Shown here: positions 22,440 to 34,889 of the stretch, in pieces
Position numbering within the stretch: position 1 is the stretch's first letter
How the letters are laid out: the number at the start of each line of letters is the position of its first letter
Assembly: GCA_036186865.1 (NCBI GenBank)
Contig: AP025042.1
Coordinates: 30,113,910-30,177,909 of the forward strand
Direction of reading: 5' to 3'
From: Eustoma russellianum
Lineage: Eukaryota; Streptophyta; Magnoliopsida; Gentianales; Gentianaceae
DNA: 64,000 bases
Translations under genes and position numbers: made by a program
The notes under the pieces: generated by a model
Told to the model about the DNA's origin: nothing
Databases searched by the model: none
Seen by the model: only the letters and a program-made list of their open reading frames with translations

Positions 22440-23809
22440 CTGAGTATTGGATGCTGATGTGGATCCCATATTTGTACAAATATGCAGGGGCTCAAAAGGA
22501 GTAGGATGCTGAAGAAGGGCGAAGTGGACCTACGTGTTGGCAATAGAGCAAGAGTTGCTGCTATAGCTGTAGGCACTTATGAGCTTGTCTTGCCCAATGG
22601 GCTTTTATTAGTTTTAACAATTGCTTTTATGTTACTACTATGAGTAGGAATCTTATTTCAGTATCTGTTTTGGATGATGAAGGTTATTCATTTTTAATGA
22701 AAAATAAGAAGTGTTCTATTTTTGATAAAAATGACTTGCTTTATGGTATTGCAAGTAATTATAATGGCATTTATGTCCTTAATCTTGATGATTCCAATAA
22801 CAGTAATATTTATAACATATCTTCAATGAGCACTAAGCCAAATGTATTAAACCCTACATATTTGTGGCATTGTCGCCTTAGCCATATAAATGAGAAGCGC
22901 GTACCTAAACTCCAACAAGATGGATTATTAGATTCATTTGATTTTGAATCATTTGAAAATTGCGAGTCTTGTTTGCTTGGAAAGATGACAAAGGCCCCTT
23001 TTACTGGACATAGTGAAAGGGCTAATGAATTATTGGGCATGGTACATACGGATGTATGCGGCCCAATCAACATTAGTACCAGAGGAGGATTTCAGTATTT
23101 CATAACTTTTATTGAGGATTTCAGTAGGTATAACTATGTCTACATAATAAAACATAAGCATGACTCTTTTGATATGTTTAGAACTTTTCAAAATAAAGTA
23201 CAAAATCAACTTGGTAAGACAATTAAAACGCTTCGATCAGATCGAGGTGGTGAATATTTGAGCCAAGAATTTGATCAACATCTAAGAAATTGTGGAATCG
23301 TTTCACAGTTGACTTCTCCAGGAACCCCACAATCGAATGGTGTTTCTGAAAGGAGATATCGAACTTTATTAGATGTGGTTCGATCTATGATGGGTCAAGT
23401 AGATCTTCCTTTATCTTTTTGGGGTTATGCCTTGGAAACAGCTGCATTCATTTTGAACCGTGTACCATCTAAAGCGGTTGAAAAGACATCATATGAGATA
23501 TGGACTGGTAAGACACCCAGCTAGTCTTTTCTTAAGATTTGGGGCTGTGAAGCTTATGTGAAAAGATTAGTGTCAGATAAGCTAGCTCCAAAGTCTATCA
23601 ATTGTATTTTTGTGGGGTATCCGAAGGAAACTAAATGGTACTATTTCTATAATCTCTCAGAGAACAAAGTGTTTGTTGCTCGAAATGGAATCTTTTTAGA
23701 AAAGGAGTTTCTCTCTAAGAGATCTAGTGGGAGTATAGTACAACTTGAGGAAACTCAAGTTCCACAAGATATCATTGAACCTTCTTTAGAAACAATTTCA
23801 GAACCATAA
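22440..23809 (+). pseudogene. Protease remnant and integrase of copia B
   Basis: The protease region (about 22440-22640) is badly decayed: VLDADVDPIF stands where a D-T/S-G site is expected, and frames shift. From 22640 the frame is clean: MSRNLISVSVLDDEG, then the GAG-pre-integrase zinc site (LWHCRLSH ... CESCLLGK), then the integrase core with the three acidic residues seen in HTDVCGP, LRSDRGGEY and SNGVSERR. A TAG at 23522-23524 interrupts just after EIWTGKTPS; the conserved IWGCEAYVKR and FVGYPKET motifs follow in frame. Another stop lies at 23807-23809. Confidence 0.88.
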
Positions 23810-24004
23810 ACAGTTGTGGAGCCTGAAAATGTAACACAAGTCCAACGCAGATCTGATAGGATACATCATCAGCTAGAGAGATATGGATTTCTTATGACTG
23901 ATGATAGTGAAGTTATGCTCATAGATCAAGATGAGCATACTACCTATCAGGAAGCTGTATCAAGTCCAGATTTAGATAAACGACTTGGAGCCATGAATTC
24001 TTAG

Positions 24005-25503
24005 ATGCAATCCATGTTTGATAAACAAGTTTGGTCTTTAATTGATCCTCTAGAGGGTATTAAGACTATTGGTTTAAAATGGGGTTTCAAGAAGAAAACT
24101 GACATGGATGGGAATGTGCAAACCTACAAAGCAAGGCTTGTTTCTAAAGGTTTCAAGCAAACTCATGGTATAGACTATGATGAAACCTTTTCACCAATTG
24201 CTATGCTTAAGTCTATTAGAATTCTCCTTGCCATTCCAGCATACTATGATTATGAGATATGGCAAATGGATGTCAAAACTGCTTTCCTTAATGGAAATTT
24301 ACTTGAGGATGTGTACATGACACAACCTGAGGGTTTTGTAAATCATGAGAATTCAAAGAAGGTTTGCAAGCTTCAAAGATCCATTTATGGATTTAAGCAA
24401 GCATCTCGAAGTTGGAATCTTCGTTTTGATGAAACAGTTAAGAACTTTGGTTTCATCAAGAATGATGATGAACCTTGTGTTTATAAGATCGTTAGTGTGA
24501 GTGCAGTAATGTTTTTGGTTTTATATGTGGATGACATATTGCTTATTGGGAATGATATCCTTACCTTGCAAAATGTTAAGGCTTGGTTAGAGAATTCTTT
24601 CTCAATGAAAGACTTAGGTGAGCTACTTATATCCTTGATATTAAGATCTGTAGAGATAGATCTAAAAGGATAATAGGCTTGAGTCAAAGTACATACATAG
24701 ATAAAATGTTGAAGAGGTTCAACATGCAAGAGTCTAAGAAAGGATTCCTGCCTATGTCTCACGACATTCATCTTAGCAAGAATCAATGTCCTCGGACATC
24801 TGATGTGCGAGATCGAATGAATAAAATACCTTATGCTTCTGCTATAGGATCGATCATGTATGCCATGTTATGTACTAGACCGGATGTCTCATATCCATTG
24901 AGCACAACAAGTAGATATCAAGCTGGCCCCGGTGAAGGTCACTGGACAGCTATCAAAAATATTCTTAAGTACCTTAGAAGGACTAAATATGTATTCTTAG
25001 TTTATCGAGGTTTGGATGACGAGTTAGTTGTAAATGGTTACACAGATGCTAGTTTTCAAACCGACATAAATGATTTCAGATCGCAGTCCGGTTTTGTATT
25101 TACATTGAATGGTGGAGATGTTAGTTGGAAAAGTTCAAAACAAAGCACTGTGACTGATTCTACAACAGAGGCTGAGTATATAGCAGCATCAGATGCAGCT
25201 AAAGAAGCAGTTTGGTTGAAGAAGTTCATCAATGAGCTAGGAGTGGCACCTAGCATTACAAATCTTGTGGACATTTATTGTGTTAACAATGGTGCCATAG
25301 CACAAGCAAAAGAGCCTAGGTCTCATCAGAGATCTAAACATATACTCAGGCGCTACCATCTCATTCGAGACATCATCGATAGAGGAGATGTCAAGATATG
25401 CAAAGTTGACACAAACGATAACATAGCGGATCCATTGACTAAGCCTCTCTCACGAGTCAAGCATGATCAGCACACTAGATCTATGGGTCTTAGATATTTG
25501 TAG
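24005..25503 (+). pseudogene. Reverse transcriptase and RNase H of copia B
   Basis: RT_2 family: LKWGFKKKTDMDG, QMDVKTAFLNG (catalytic Asp), QRSIYGFKQASRSW and the active-site VLYVDDILLIG box are all present. A frameshift near 24635, just after MKDLGE, moves the rest to another frame, which starts by eye near 24640 and runs to the TAG at 25501-25503. RNase H keeps GYTDASF and TEAEYIAASDAAKE, but the third motif reads YCVNNGAIAQA instead of CDNSGAIAQA, so a catalytic Asp is replaced. Upstream stops at 23807 and 24002 also break the polyprotein. Confidence 0.9.
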
Positions 25504-25523
25504 GCCTAGTGCAAGTGGGAGAT

Positions 25524-26887
25524 TGTCAGTATATGTGCCCTAGGCTATGATTTGGTTGTTTATGTCATATATTTATTATTTATAAAGAGGTTTTATTATC
25601 ATTATTGTTGGTTAGTATGTTACACAATTATGATATATGTCACTGGTTCATTATTGTTGTAGAGATAAAATAATTTATAACCAGTATGAGTATTGATTTG
25701 ATAATCATGAGATGATTATGTGTATGGTGATACAAATCAATCTTATAGATACTTGTTAGAGTACAAAGTATTGGATAGACCCATCATGAGATTACTACAT
25801 GGATTAACGTCATAAGTAAATCTCATGATAGTCATGCTTTAATCCTTAGACTTGAGATTGTCATAGTTTCCAACATAAGGACTATTATATTTTGACATGA
25901 TCAAACGTTATTCTTAACTAGATAATAATAAAGGTCATGATTGAATATGATAGAAATTATGTAGAGGATATTGAACAATCAAGATAGAATTCGTCCCTCT
26001 CTTTTGAGAGAGATATCTTTGGGCCTCTCGATTAGTGAGACTGTGAAATGCATGGTCGTGCTCAAATGAATTGATAGTGTGATAAATGTCATTTGTTTTA
26101 TCAGTCTACTTAGAGATCGAGCAATCATATGTTTGAACAATATAAGTATGACGTTGACCATGACTTATGTTCAAACTAGATATCGTGTGACAAAGGGATT
26201 AATGCATGTACTATTATTAGGCTAGTTGGACTTTACTCGTATTAATTGGGTAGTCGTAATGTCTTGCTAGAGACCAATTACGACTTGTTGGTTTAATGGA
26301 GATTTAACCGACTGCCAATTAATATGGGCCTATTGGGCCACACACAAGAATGCGTATGGGCTGATAATAATAATATTAATAATATCAATATTAGATATTA
26401 ATTATTATTATTATTATTTTCGTATTTTTATGATTATATATATATATGTATTTATGTATGTATGTATCTATTATCGGATAATAACGAGAGAATCCATATC
26501 TGATATGGATTTTGATTAGCATTAACTAATCTGATTTGGACTCGGATTTGATGTCTACATATATCTATATATGATGGTGCATCTCGTACAGAGATTACAC
26601 ACAATCATCAAAGAGAAAAAACGAAATCGTTTTTGGAGAAAAGCGAATTTCTCAGCCTTGCTGTTTTAAGAGCTAGCACTCCGGACGGAAGCATTCGTGT
26701 GGATACCGGCAGAGGGTGTTCGTGTCATCGTACATCCTTCATCTACGGATTTCGAATCTACAGACGTAATTTTTGAGTTTCTTTCATCGAATTAAACGAA
26801 CAACATCGATCCTTGGTAGGAAATCAGAGATCAAGTTTTGTTTTTCCGCTGCGTATTTTTGGCAGTGATCTTGCCGATTTCCTAACA
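25524..26887 (+). repeat. 3' LTR of copia B
   Basis: Begins TGTCAGTATATGTGCCC after AAGTGGGAGAT and ends TTTCCTAACA, followed by the duplicated CCTAT. Confidence 0.92.
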
Positions 26888-26892
26888 CCTAT

Positions 26893-28605
26893 GCCTATGC
26901 TGACAGCAGAACAGTATAATAAATTGATGAATATGCTGAATGAAAAGGGTGATGTGAAGACATGAGCTGTTTCTGAATCTATAGTTGCTTAACCTGCAGT
27001 CATGAGTGCTCAGGCTATAGTGAATTCTGATAAAGTTGCAGGTCAGTTGCAATCTAATATACCTAGCATATGGATTTTAGACTCAGGAGCCACTAATCAT
27101 ATTGCTTGTTCTTTATTAATCTTTGATTCTTATACATCCATTTAAAATGTATCTGTCAAAATGCCAAATAATGTTTCAGCTAAGGCAACTCATACTGGAA
27201 CAGTCACCATTAATCCTAGTCTTGTTATCACAGATGTCCTATTTGTTCCAGCCTTCTCTTTCGACCTTCTTTCATTGAGTAAACTATCTCTGACGTCTCA
27301 CATATATGCTTATTTCTATGATCATGAATGTATTCTTCAGGACCAATACTCCAAGAGGAAGATTGGTTCAGGTTGACTGAGAAATGGCCTTTACTATGTC
27401 ATTGACAGTTAGAAAATGCCAAGCACAGAAGCCACTCCTTCAGTGAGCACAAGTTCTTTGGATGAGAAATTTTTACCTACTTGTTTTTCTTTCTCTTTCC
27501 ATTGTAATTCTCTTTCTATGTTGTGGCATATGAGACTTGGTCATGCATCCATGCCAAGAGTAAAAGAGATAAATAAAATGGAGCCTTTTGGTGTTGTTTC
27601 TGATGTCAATTCATATTGCAGAATTTGCCCCACGTCTAAACAAAAGAAGTTACCATTTCCTATTTCCATGTCAGTTTCAAAAGCATGTTTTGATTTGTTG
27701 CACATTGATATATGGGGACCATACAGGGTCTCAATCCTTTTTGGACAGACCTACTTTCTTACCTTAGTAGATGACAAGAGTAGGTTTACTTGGACCTATT
27801 TACTGAAAGCTAACTCTGAGGCAAGGCAAGTCCTTGGGAGTTTCTATCACTTTGTTGAAACTCAATTTAACAAAAAAATAAAGGTAATTAGATTAGACAA
27901 TGCATTAGAGTTGGCTCCAAATCAGTTCTTCTTGTAAAAGGGCATTGTACATCAAAAGAGTTGCCCTTATACCTCCCAGCAGAACGGGCTAGTTGAAAGG
28001 AAGCAACAACATCTGTTAACTGTTGCTAGAGCTTTAAGATTTCAAGCAAACCTTCCTCTGAAATATTGGGGTTTCTGTATACAACAAGCCACATACCTTA
28101 TAAATATCCTGCCCACACCAACATTAAACCAGAAAACACCATTTGACATTCTCTACAATAAAACACCACAACGCGGCCACCTCAAGGTATTTGGTTGTCA
28201 TGCCTTTGCTTATAATACAGCACCTCAGAAAGAAAAGTTTGACACCAGAGCAAGATCATGTGTCTTTCTTGGATTCCCTCTAAATACCAAAGGCTATATA
28301 CTTCAAGACATAGATACCCAAACTGTCTTCACTTCTAGACATGTCACATTTCATGAACATACATTTCCATTCCAAGACTCACCAATTATGTCAACTGAGC
28401 CCATCATACATCCATCCTCTCATTTACCATTTCATATGTCCTCAGACTTAAACTCAAAAGCCATAAGTCCAACTCCTCCTTCAGTGCCATCTCAGTCACC
28501 TACTAACTCCAACCCAAGCATGGTCCCTCCTGAATCTTCATCCTTGCCAACCATTATGCATTCAGTATCATCTCCGCCCCTCACATTCGGCCACAACTTC
28601 ATCCT
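26893..28605 (+). pseudogene. Protease and integrase of copia A (continuation after copia B)
   Basis: Starts with the gag end (MLTAEQYNKLMNML near 26897), with stops at about 26963 and 26991. The protease active site IWILDSGATNH (about 27067) is intact; a stop follows near 27144. Zinc-binding pre-integrase: LWHMRLGHAS ... CRICPTSKQKK. Integrase acidic residues appear in HIDIWGP, IRLDNALEL (usually RSDNG) and QNGLVERK. A TAA near 27936 separates the second and third. The C-terminal part has LKVFGCHAFAY and CVFLGFPLNTKGY, then a Ser/Pro-rich linker (about 28390-28600). Confidence 0.85.
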
Positions 28606-28628
28606 CTAAAAAGTCACAACCATCACTC

Positions 28629-30366
28629 ATGATTGATTTGCCCCCTATTCAGGACATGCCTAGACCAACTAGACAAAGGCGGAAGCCTTCATATCTGAAA
28701 GATTATTATTGCAATGTGCTTACAAATTCATATCCTTCTTCTGCTACTCCTACTTCACATCCCATTGAACATTCCTTTTCCTTTGATTTGTTGTCTCCTG
28801 AGTATAAGGCATATACTTTATTGGTCTGCACTCTGACCCTGTTACTTATCAGGAAGCATCACAGCAAGAGTGCTGATGCTAGACAATGCAACAAGAATTA
28901 GATGCCTTAAATGCTAATCATACTTGGTCTCTAGTGTCATTACTTGCAGGGAAGACACCAATTGGATGCAAGTGGGTATATAAAACCAAGTGCAAGGATG
29001 ATGGATCTGTGGAACGCTGTAAAACCAGGCTGGTGGCCTATGGCTTCACACAACAGCTTGGTGTTGACTATACGAACACATTCTCACCAGTGGCCAAACT
29101 CGCCACAGTCAGGCTGGTACTAGCTTTAGCAGCAAGCGAAGACTGGTTCATTCATCAATTGGACATCAATAATGCATTCCTCCATGGTGATTTGTCTGAG
29201 AAAATCTACATAGAGCCCCCACCAGGCTTATCAGTGTCAACACCAAACACAGTATGTAAGTTACAAAAATCCCTATATGGATTGAAACAAGCCAGGAGGC
29301 AGTGGATTGAGAAGCTCACACATACCCTTCTCCACCAAGGATTTAAGCAATCTGAGCATGATCACACACTCTTCATAAAGGACACTCCTGATGTTTGTGT
29401 AATCATACTTGTATATGTAGATGATGTCATTGTGACTATCCCCTCACTGCCAGCCATTCAACACCTCAAGACTTATCTGCATCACACTTTTCAGATTAAA
29501 GACCTTGGCAACTTGAATTATTTCTTAGGCATTGAGGTTGCTAGTCAAGGGGGGCATTACTTTGTTCCAGAGAAAGTATGCAATGAAGTTGTTGGATTAC
29601 ACAGGATTTCTTGGAGCAAAATCAGCCAAAACACCTATGGATAAAGGGATAAAATTGCAACGCAATGATTCAGCCTGGATTGGGGATGTGACCAGATACA
29701 GAAGACTCATTGGCAAATTGCTATACCTGACCATCACAAGGCCAGACATCACGTTTGATGTACAACAACTATCTCAATTTTTAGATTCACCCACTGAAGC
29801 ACATTTGAAGGAATCTCACTGGCTTTTACGATACATTAAGGGGACTGCAGTTCAGGGCATATACTTCCCTAAAAACACAGAGCTGAAGCTCAAGGCCTTT
29901 GTAGATGCAGATTGGGCCGGATGCCAAGAGACCAGGAGATCAATGACGGACTTCTGCATGTTTTTAGGGGATGCTTTGTTGTCTTGGAAGGCAAAGAAGC
30001 AGACAACCGTATCAAGGTCATCTTCAGAAGCTGAATATAGAGCGCTTGCGGCTGCAACTTGTGAAGTACAATGGCTACTATATTTGTTGAAGGATTTAAA
30101 GGTGAAACATGATGGTCCAGTTGAATTGTTCTGTGATAGCATAAGTGCACTTTATATAGTGGAAAATCATGTATTCCATGAAAGGACCAAGCATATAGAA
30201 ATAGACTGCTAGATTGTAAGACAAAAATACTTGGAGGGTGTTGTTAAACCAATGCCTGTGAGAACCAGTCATCAGCTTGCTGACATTTTTATAAAAGCAC
30301 TCGACATTGTAAGAATGCACAATCTGACTGCTGCACTTGGCCTGTGCAATGCATTTGTGCATTTAG
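28629..30366 (+). pseudogene. Reverse transcriptase and RNase H of copia A
   Basis: RT motifs: CKWVYKTKCKDDGSVERCK, HQLDINNAFLHGDL, QKSLYGLKQARRQW and VYVDDVIVT, all in one frame from 28886. A frameshift near 29552-29570, at a GGGGGG run, moves the C-terminus to the next frame (QRKYAMKLLDYTG ...). RNase H motifs VDADWAG, SSSEAEYRALAAATCE and LFCDSISALYI are all present, followed by FHERTKHIEIDC. A TAG then interrupts before the usual ADIFIKAL end. The enzyme core is well preserved compared with gag. Confidence 0.88.
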
Positions 30367-30377
30367 ATTTGAGGGCG

Positions 30378-30954
30378 TGTCAAAGTCACTGGTGATGCAG
30401 CAGGGAGTAAGTCTAGCGGCCATCAAGGGACGCGAATGGGATCGAACCATTGTGAAGAAGAAACGGGTGAATTAAGCAAATTGAGAACACATAAATAGCA
30501 ATTGATGAAGGAGGAATGTGATCTTGAATGGCTGGAAGTGAATTGCTCCAAGATGCAAGGACCAGACCAGGAACGGGAGCTCAGCTGAAGGAAGAAGACG
30601 CGTGAGGCAGTTGGCGGACAGTTTTTTAAATAGAGTGTGAAAAGACTTTTATATCCTTTGTAAATAAACTTATAGTAGTTAAACAAAAGAGTTTTCTTGT
30701 AATTTTGTTTTTCTTCTTCCTTCTTGAGTCGTTGGAAGCAGCGATATAAACCTCTTTTTGTTGTAGCGGATTGAGCAAGAGATTGAGATATTTTTCTTGT
30801 GGCAGTTACATAAAATTCCTTTTCTCTCTCAGCGTTTCCTTCTGTCTTCTATTCGATTTTCGTCTTGATTCAGTTGAATTCACGATTGTTTTGTTTGTTT
30901 CAATCGATCAAGGCTGTGTTCTTGCACTTTAAATCTCAGTGTTCAATTTTATCA
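30378..30954 (+). repeat. 3' LTR of copia A
   Basis: Copy of 16956-17533 with a handful of substitutions. The right flank begins GCATTTGCACTG. Confidence 0.92.
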
Positions 30955-31043
30955 GCATTTGCACTGTAGGAAGTTCCGATCCTCCTGTTAACTCCGTCTT
31001 CAGATAAGGCAGATTTGGACATAAACTCTTTACAACTTTAAAA

Positions 31044-31656
31044 TAGAGATGGTAATTTTATTCAACTTAATGGGCATCTGATTCGTTCCGAACCGTTCGG
31101 AAAGGGTTGAATTAGATAAAGGTCGGGTATAAATCGCAAATTTAAAACCAACAACAAGGCGGATACGAGTGTAGCAAAGAAACCCGCAGTTTACCCTATT
31201 CTATCCTACCCCAAATTTATATATATGTCTCTATACAATTATATATATGCACACACACAAAAGAAAATATTAAAAATTAGAAGATTGTAGTGTTTTTTTT
31301 ACATTGCTCCTTTTTCTAGTCACATTTTATGAACAATATGTTTTGTTTTTTTTATGATTTGGGCACAATTTTTTTGTTATTTAAGTGTTGTTTATGAACT
31401 AAATGGTGTATTTGTTCGATAGTCATTGACCAAAATGTTTATTGTTGTTTAACCCCTGAAGCATTTTCAAATTTTAGCTGTTGTGTTCTTTTTTATAAAA
31501 ATATATGGTGAATTTTGAACATATGGGTCAGATGCACACATCCCCCTAAAGACAAAAAAATCCAGACAAATACTTCTCAAACAGATATAGAGACGGATTT
31601 TGATATAAATATTGGACAAGCAAAACGGATATGGGTCTGACCAAAACCCACCCCTA
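31044..31656. mobile_element. Possible hAT-derived non-autonomous element
   Basis: Ends TAGAGATGGTAA and, inverted, TAGGGGTGGGTTTT resemble the TAGGGGTGGC termini common in plant hAT elements. Internal CGGGTATAAATCGC and ATATGGGTCTGACC recall such elements. No 8-bp target duplication was found, so the limits are uncertain. Confidence 0.35.
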
Positions 31657-31721
31657 GCACGTGCCGTTGCCATCGGCAAGTTAAAAAGTCTGATTACGTT
31701 GCACCGAAACAAACTCTTGGA

Positions 31722-31952
31722 GCTAAGGACATTCCTTGGCCTTGAGTGGCCCAAAGAGCATTATGCATGATGCAAATCAGAAGCCCAGCGTCCTCCTAAG
31801 TTGGGTGATGACTTACGCAATGACTCACACAACGTGTCCTCCCGCAAACCAGACCTTTGGCCTAGCAGCAGTGGAACATCCACACTGTGCGTGTTCCTAG
31901 AATCGAACTCTTGACCTCTTAGAACAAATCTAAATCCGAATATCAAATGCTC
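31722..31952 (-). mobile_element. tRNA-derived SINE, family 1, complete copy with 20-bp target duplication
   Basis: A perfect 20-bp direct repeat CACCGAAACAAACTCTTGGA flanks it (31702-31721 and 31953-31972). On the minus strand it has an A-box-like TGGAGCATTTGATATTCGG and a B box AGAGTTCGATTCT. The body continues with CTAGGCCAAAGGTCTGG and GTAAGTCATCACCCAAC. Related copies are at about 32348-32605 and 40292-40533. No poly(A) tail is visible. Confidence 0.8.
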
Positions 31953-32347
31953 CACCGAAACAAACTCTTGGATATGGAATAGTAGTAGTCCTCGGGTTTG
32001 AGAACCTTTTGCTTCCAAAGAGTGACCAAACGAAAAATTAAAAAAAGTCTGCAGACTGGATAGGTTACTGCATGTGGGCAATGGTAAAGGTGAAAAGATT
32101 CCATCACTTCCTAAGCATATGTGAGAGCTTACTTTTGATTGGAGACAAATGAGTTTTGACGAAAAAGGGTTTCTTGATCTCGACCCATCATTGGATTTTA
32201 TTCCTCCCTATCATTTCCAAAACCAAAATCTTTTTCTTCTTTTTCCATTTGAAAAAGTTTGCTGTCTTCGTCAACCAATTGTCTTTAGTGGTATTTCCGA
32301 TCCTTCTTTGCAGTAAAAGGTGAAATCATTTCATCTCGTGGTCCTAC

Positions 32348-32605
32348 GGTCCTAGTCAGAAGGAACATGATAGAGGATGTAAATCAGTAGCTCAGCGGCC
32401 TCCTAGGTCCTAGTCAGAAGGAACATGATGGAGGATGTAAATCAGTAGGTCAGCGGCCTCCTAGGTTGGGTGAGGACTTACGCATTCAAGTTGCCCCCAC
32501 AAACTAGGTATTCGGTCTAGCAGCAGTGGAACACCCATGCACGTCCTTGGATTCGAACTCTTAGCCTCTTGGATTAAATCCCAACCCGAATACCAACTGG
32601 ACTAT
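32348..32605 (-). mobile_element. tRNA-derived SINE, family 1, copy with internal duplication
   Basis: Same order as the previous copy: B box on the minus strand AAGAGTTCGAATCC and GTAAGTCCTCACCCAAC. The 3' part is duplicated in tandem with a 58-bp period (32348-32405 and 32406-32463), with a few differences. No target duplication found. Confidence 0.7.
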
Positions 32606-33627
32606 TCCGTGAGAGAATCTTTCTTTCTTTTCTGGAAGGTTTTTTTGGTACTCACTTAAAGAATGACTTTGTTGAAAAAACAAAAAAGTGTAACATGGTT
32701 ATGTTTGTATGATTTTTTGGCCAAACTTTTCTAGTACTTGACGTATTTTGTTCTTATGTGAAGTTAGAATATTATTTGATATAATAGCTACATATTAACT
32801 TTTCTAAGTTTTGAAGATACAATTACTTCGGCATATCTGAAACACATGCATTGTTAAGTGGCAAATGTAACATCACTCTCTTCTCAATCTTGAAGATAAA
32901 ATGAATTCTGTATTTCAGATATGAAACACATTCTTTATTCGATGTCAAGTGTAACACCTCTCTCGTTATTTGTCATCTCTCTCGTTCAAATGACGATAGT
33001 TTGGCCTGTCTCGTTCTACTAACATTGGTTCAGCCTGTGTTAATTCGAAGTTTCTTTAAGTAATATTACTAATTGAATTTTTTTTGACTAGAGATGCCAA
33101 TGGAAAATGGCTATAATGTGCTGTGAATTAATCTACTGTGTCTTGATAATTGGATAAGATCTCTTGATTTGTGATATATATTAAAGACTTCTTACGTATA
33201 GATCAATCCATTAGGTTTAAATTAAGGTAAGAAAAAAATTTAATACTCAAAAATAATCTTTGTATAAACGACCTTGATTCATTACTATACTACGAATTGT
33301 CGAATTATCCTAGTATACTTGCTAGTAAAATATCGATCAGTTGCCTCATTACTTTCTTCACAAGAAATGACTTCTCTTTCTCTATCTGTTTTTTTTTCAC
33401 CTATAATATTTCTGTTTTGAAAGATGAAACATAAGAAAAGAAACACATAATCATTTACTATTTTGTACTTGATATTTTGTCTTACTTAAGACTTGGACTT
33501 CGATAACTATAATACCGGAATCTTTAATTGACCAAAAACTCTAGTCACACTCCATTGTTCATTCTAACGAAAAGAACTTGGTCATTCAACTTATAAAAAC
33601 CTTTCCAAAAGAACTATGTATGAAACC
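32606..33627. other. AT-rich spacer
   Basis: No gene. A loose direct repeat is visible at about 32815-32885 and 32903-32975 (GAAGATA..., CATATCTGAAACACA or CAGATATGAAACACA, AAGTGTAACA-type end). Confidence 0.4.
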
Positions 33628-33635
33628 GTCAAAAT

Positions 33636-34048
33636 TAGGGGTTAACAAATCGAGCCGAACCGAATACTAGGTTTTTGAATTCAGATTTGTTTAGCTAAAC
33701 AAACTGTTTGGCTCGGTTCATTTAGCTAAACGAACTTTAAAATTGGTTCGAGTTCATTTCGATAACACTATAACCGTTTAAACGAGCCGAACAGTTTGCG
33801 AATATTTTGGTTCGTTTTAGTAAAAAATTGGTTCGAGTTCATTTCGATAACACTATAACCGTTTAAACGAGCCGAACAGTTTGCGAATATTTTGGTTCGT
33901 TTTAGTAAACGAATCGAAACATCTGTTCGAATTTGACTTGTTTACATAGAATTACCGAACGAAGACGAACCGAACACGACCAAACACGAACCGAACACGA
34001 ACCGAGTTCGAAAAGTTTGCGAACTGTTTGGTTCGTTAGACAGGTCTA
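33636..34048. mobile_element. hAT-type MITE with 8-bp target duplication and internal 85-bp tandem duplication
   Basis: Starts TAGGGGTTAACAAATCGAGC and ends GGTTCGTTAGACAGGTCTA, imperfect inverted termini beginning TAG. The target duplication GTCAAAAT is perfect (33628-33635 and 34049-34056); 8 bp is the hAT hallmark. The interior is full of GAACCGAAC/GTTCGGTTC words. It is non-coding and must have moved with transposase from elsewhere. Confidence 0.85.
33741..33910. repeat. Exact 85-bp tandem duplication
   Basis: 33741-33825 and 33826-33910 are identical by direct comparison, starting AATTGGTTCGAGTTC. They lie inside the hAT MITE. Confidence 0.92.
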
Positions 34049-34889
34049 GTCAAAATTGGAAAGAGCATAGTATACTGGTGACTATTCTCGTGAAAACATT
34101 TTGGTCATTCACCTATGTTCTTTTGTAATATTTTGGCCAATCATGTGACTTTCTGTAAGATTATAGTCGGTCAGAGAACTTTTTCCGATAAATTCACCGA
34201 ATATAAAATGTATATTTGTCTTTCCAATTTTTTATTGTCTTTTCAATTAGCATCACCAATTTCTCACCAACGGCCACCAGCAGCTGCCTTCTCCACCGCC
34301 CTTTTCATAGTCGCCAGCTGCCGCCCCTTTCCTTGCCCAGAATCATCTCCCCTCTCCCCTGTAACCCCTTTGTCTTTCTCTTCCACTCCAACATTTCCCT
34401 CAACCCGACCCGCACCCCCCCCTTCCCCAGCAGCCCCTTGATATTTGAATCAGTTTGTTAGATTGTGAATCCTCAAAATAGCAGCATTAGGGATATTGTT
34501 GGATTTGGATCCATTGATGAACTTAAAAGCCAATCATCAAGTCCCTTTTGTATTTCGGCACATAAAAATACATTTAAAAGATACAGAGACCATGAAGAAA
34601 TAATGAAAAGTGATGAAGCCAAAACCTACCCTTGTAACGACAAATGTTGTCATCTCGGTCAATAGCATTCAATGTTGCTTGACCTCACCATCTTCACAGG
34701 TCAGCTAGTCAGCCATTGCTAGTTCTTAGTCAGCGCAGCTCATAGAACGCATGTCACCATCACTGGTTCAGCTTTACTCGACGAGCGGGTGCCAGTATCA
34801 GTACCAATAACTTTGGCTCTGTCACATCGGACTAAAGGGCGAAGACAACCTCTACACCAGCTCGACCAGTAGCTGCGACACTAACCGCG

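Larger units (their letters stand above)
18669..26887 (+). mobile_element. Copia B: Ty1/copia LTR retrotransposon nested in copia A
   Basis: LTRs 18669-20038 (1370 bp) and 25524-26887 (1364 bp), TGTTCGTATATG or TGTCAGTATATG to TTTCCTAACA. Perfect target duplication CCTAT (18664-18668 and 26888-26892), copied from copia A. PBS TGGTATCAGAGCCA at 20040-20053; polypurine tract AAGTGGGAGA before the 3' LTR. All copia domains are present but carry at least four stops and one or two frameshifts. It inserted after copia A, so it is the younger of the two. Confidence 0.93.
16956..30954 (+). mobile_element. Copia A: Ty1/copia LTR retrotransposon, split by copia B
   Basis: LTRs of 578 bp (16956-17533) and 577 bp (30378-30954) are nearly identical by eye. 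The PBS TGATATCAGAGCT (17534-17546) is one base off the usual tRNA-Met site. A short purine run GAGGGCG precedes the 3' LTR. Domain order gag, protease, integrase, RT, RNase H identifies Ty1/copia. Copia B (18669-26887) interrupts it between gag and protease. The expected target duplication is imperfect: TAGCA on the left, only GCA on the right. Several stops and frameshifts make it non-autonomous. Confidence 0.9.

Noticed and set aside
34115..34461. Ser/Pro-rich overlapping frames
   Set aside because: C-rich low-complexity tract; two frames are open simultaneously, and no start context or homologous motif is visible.
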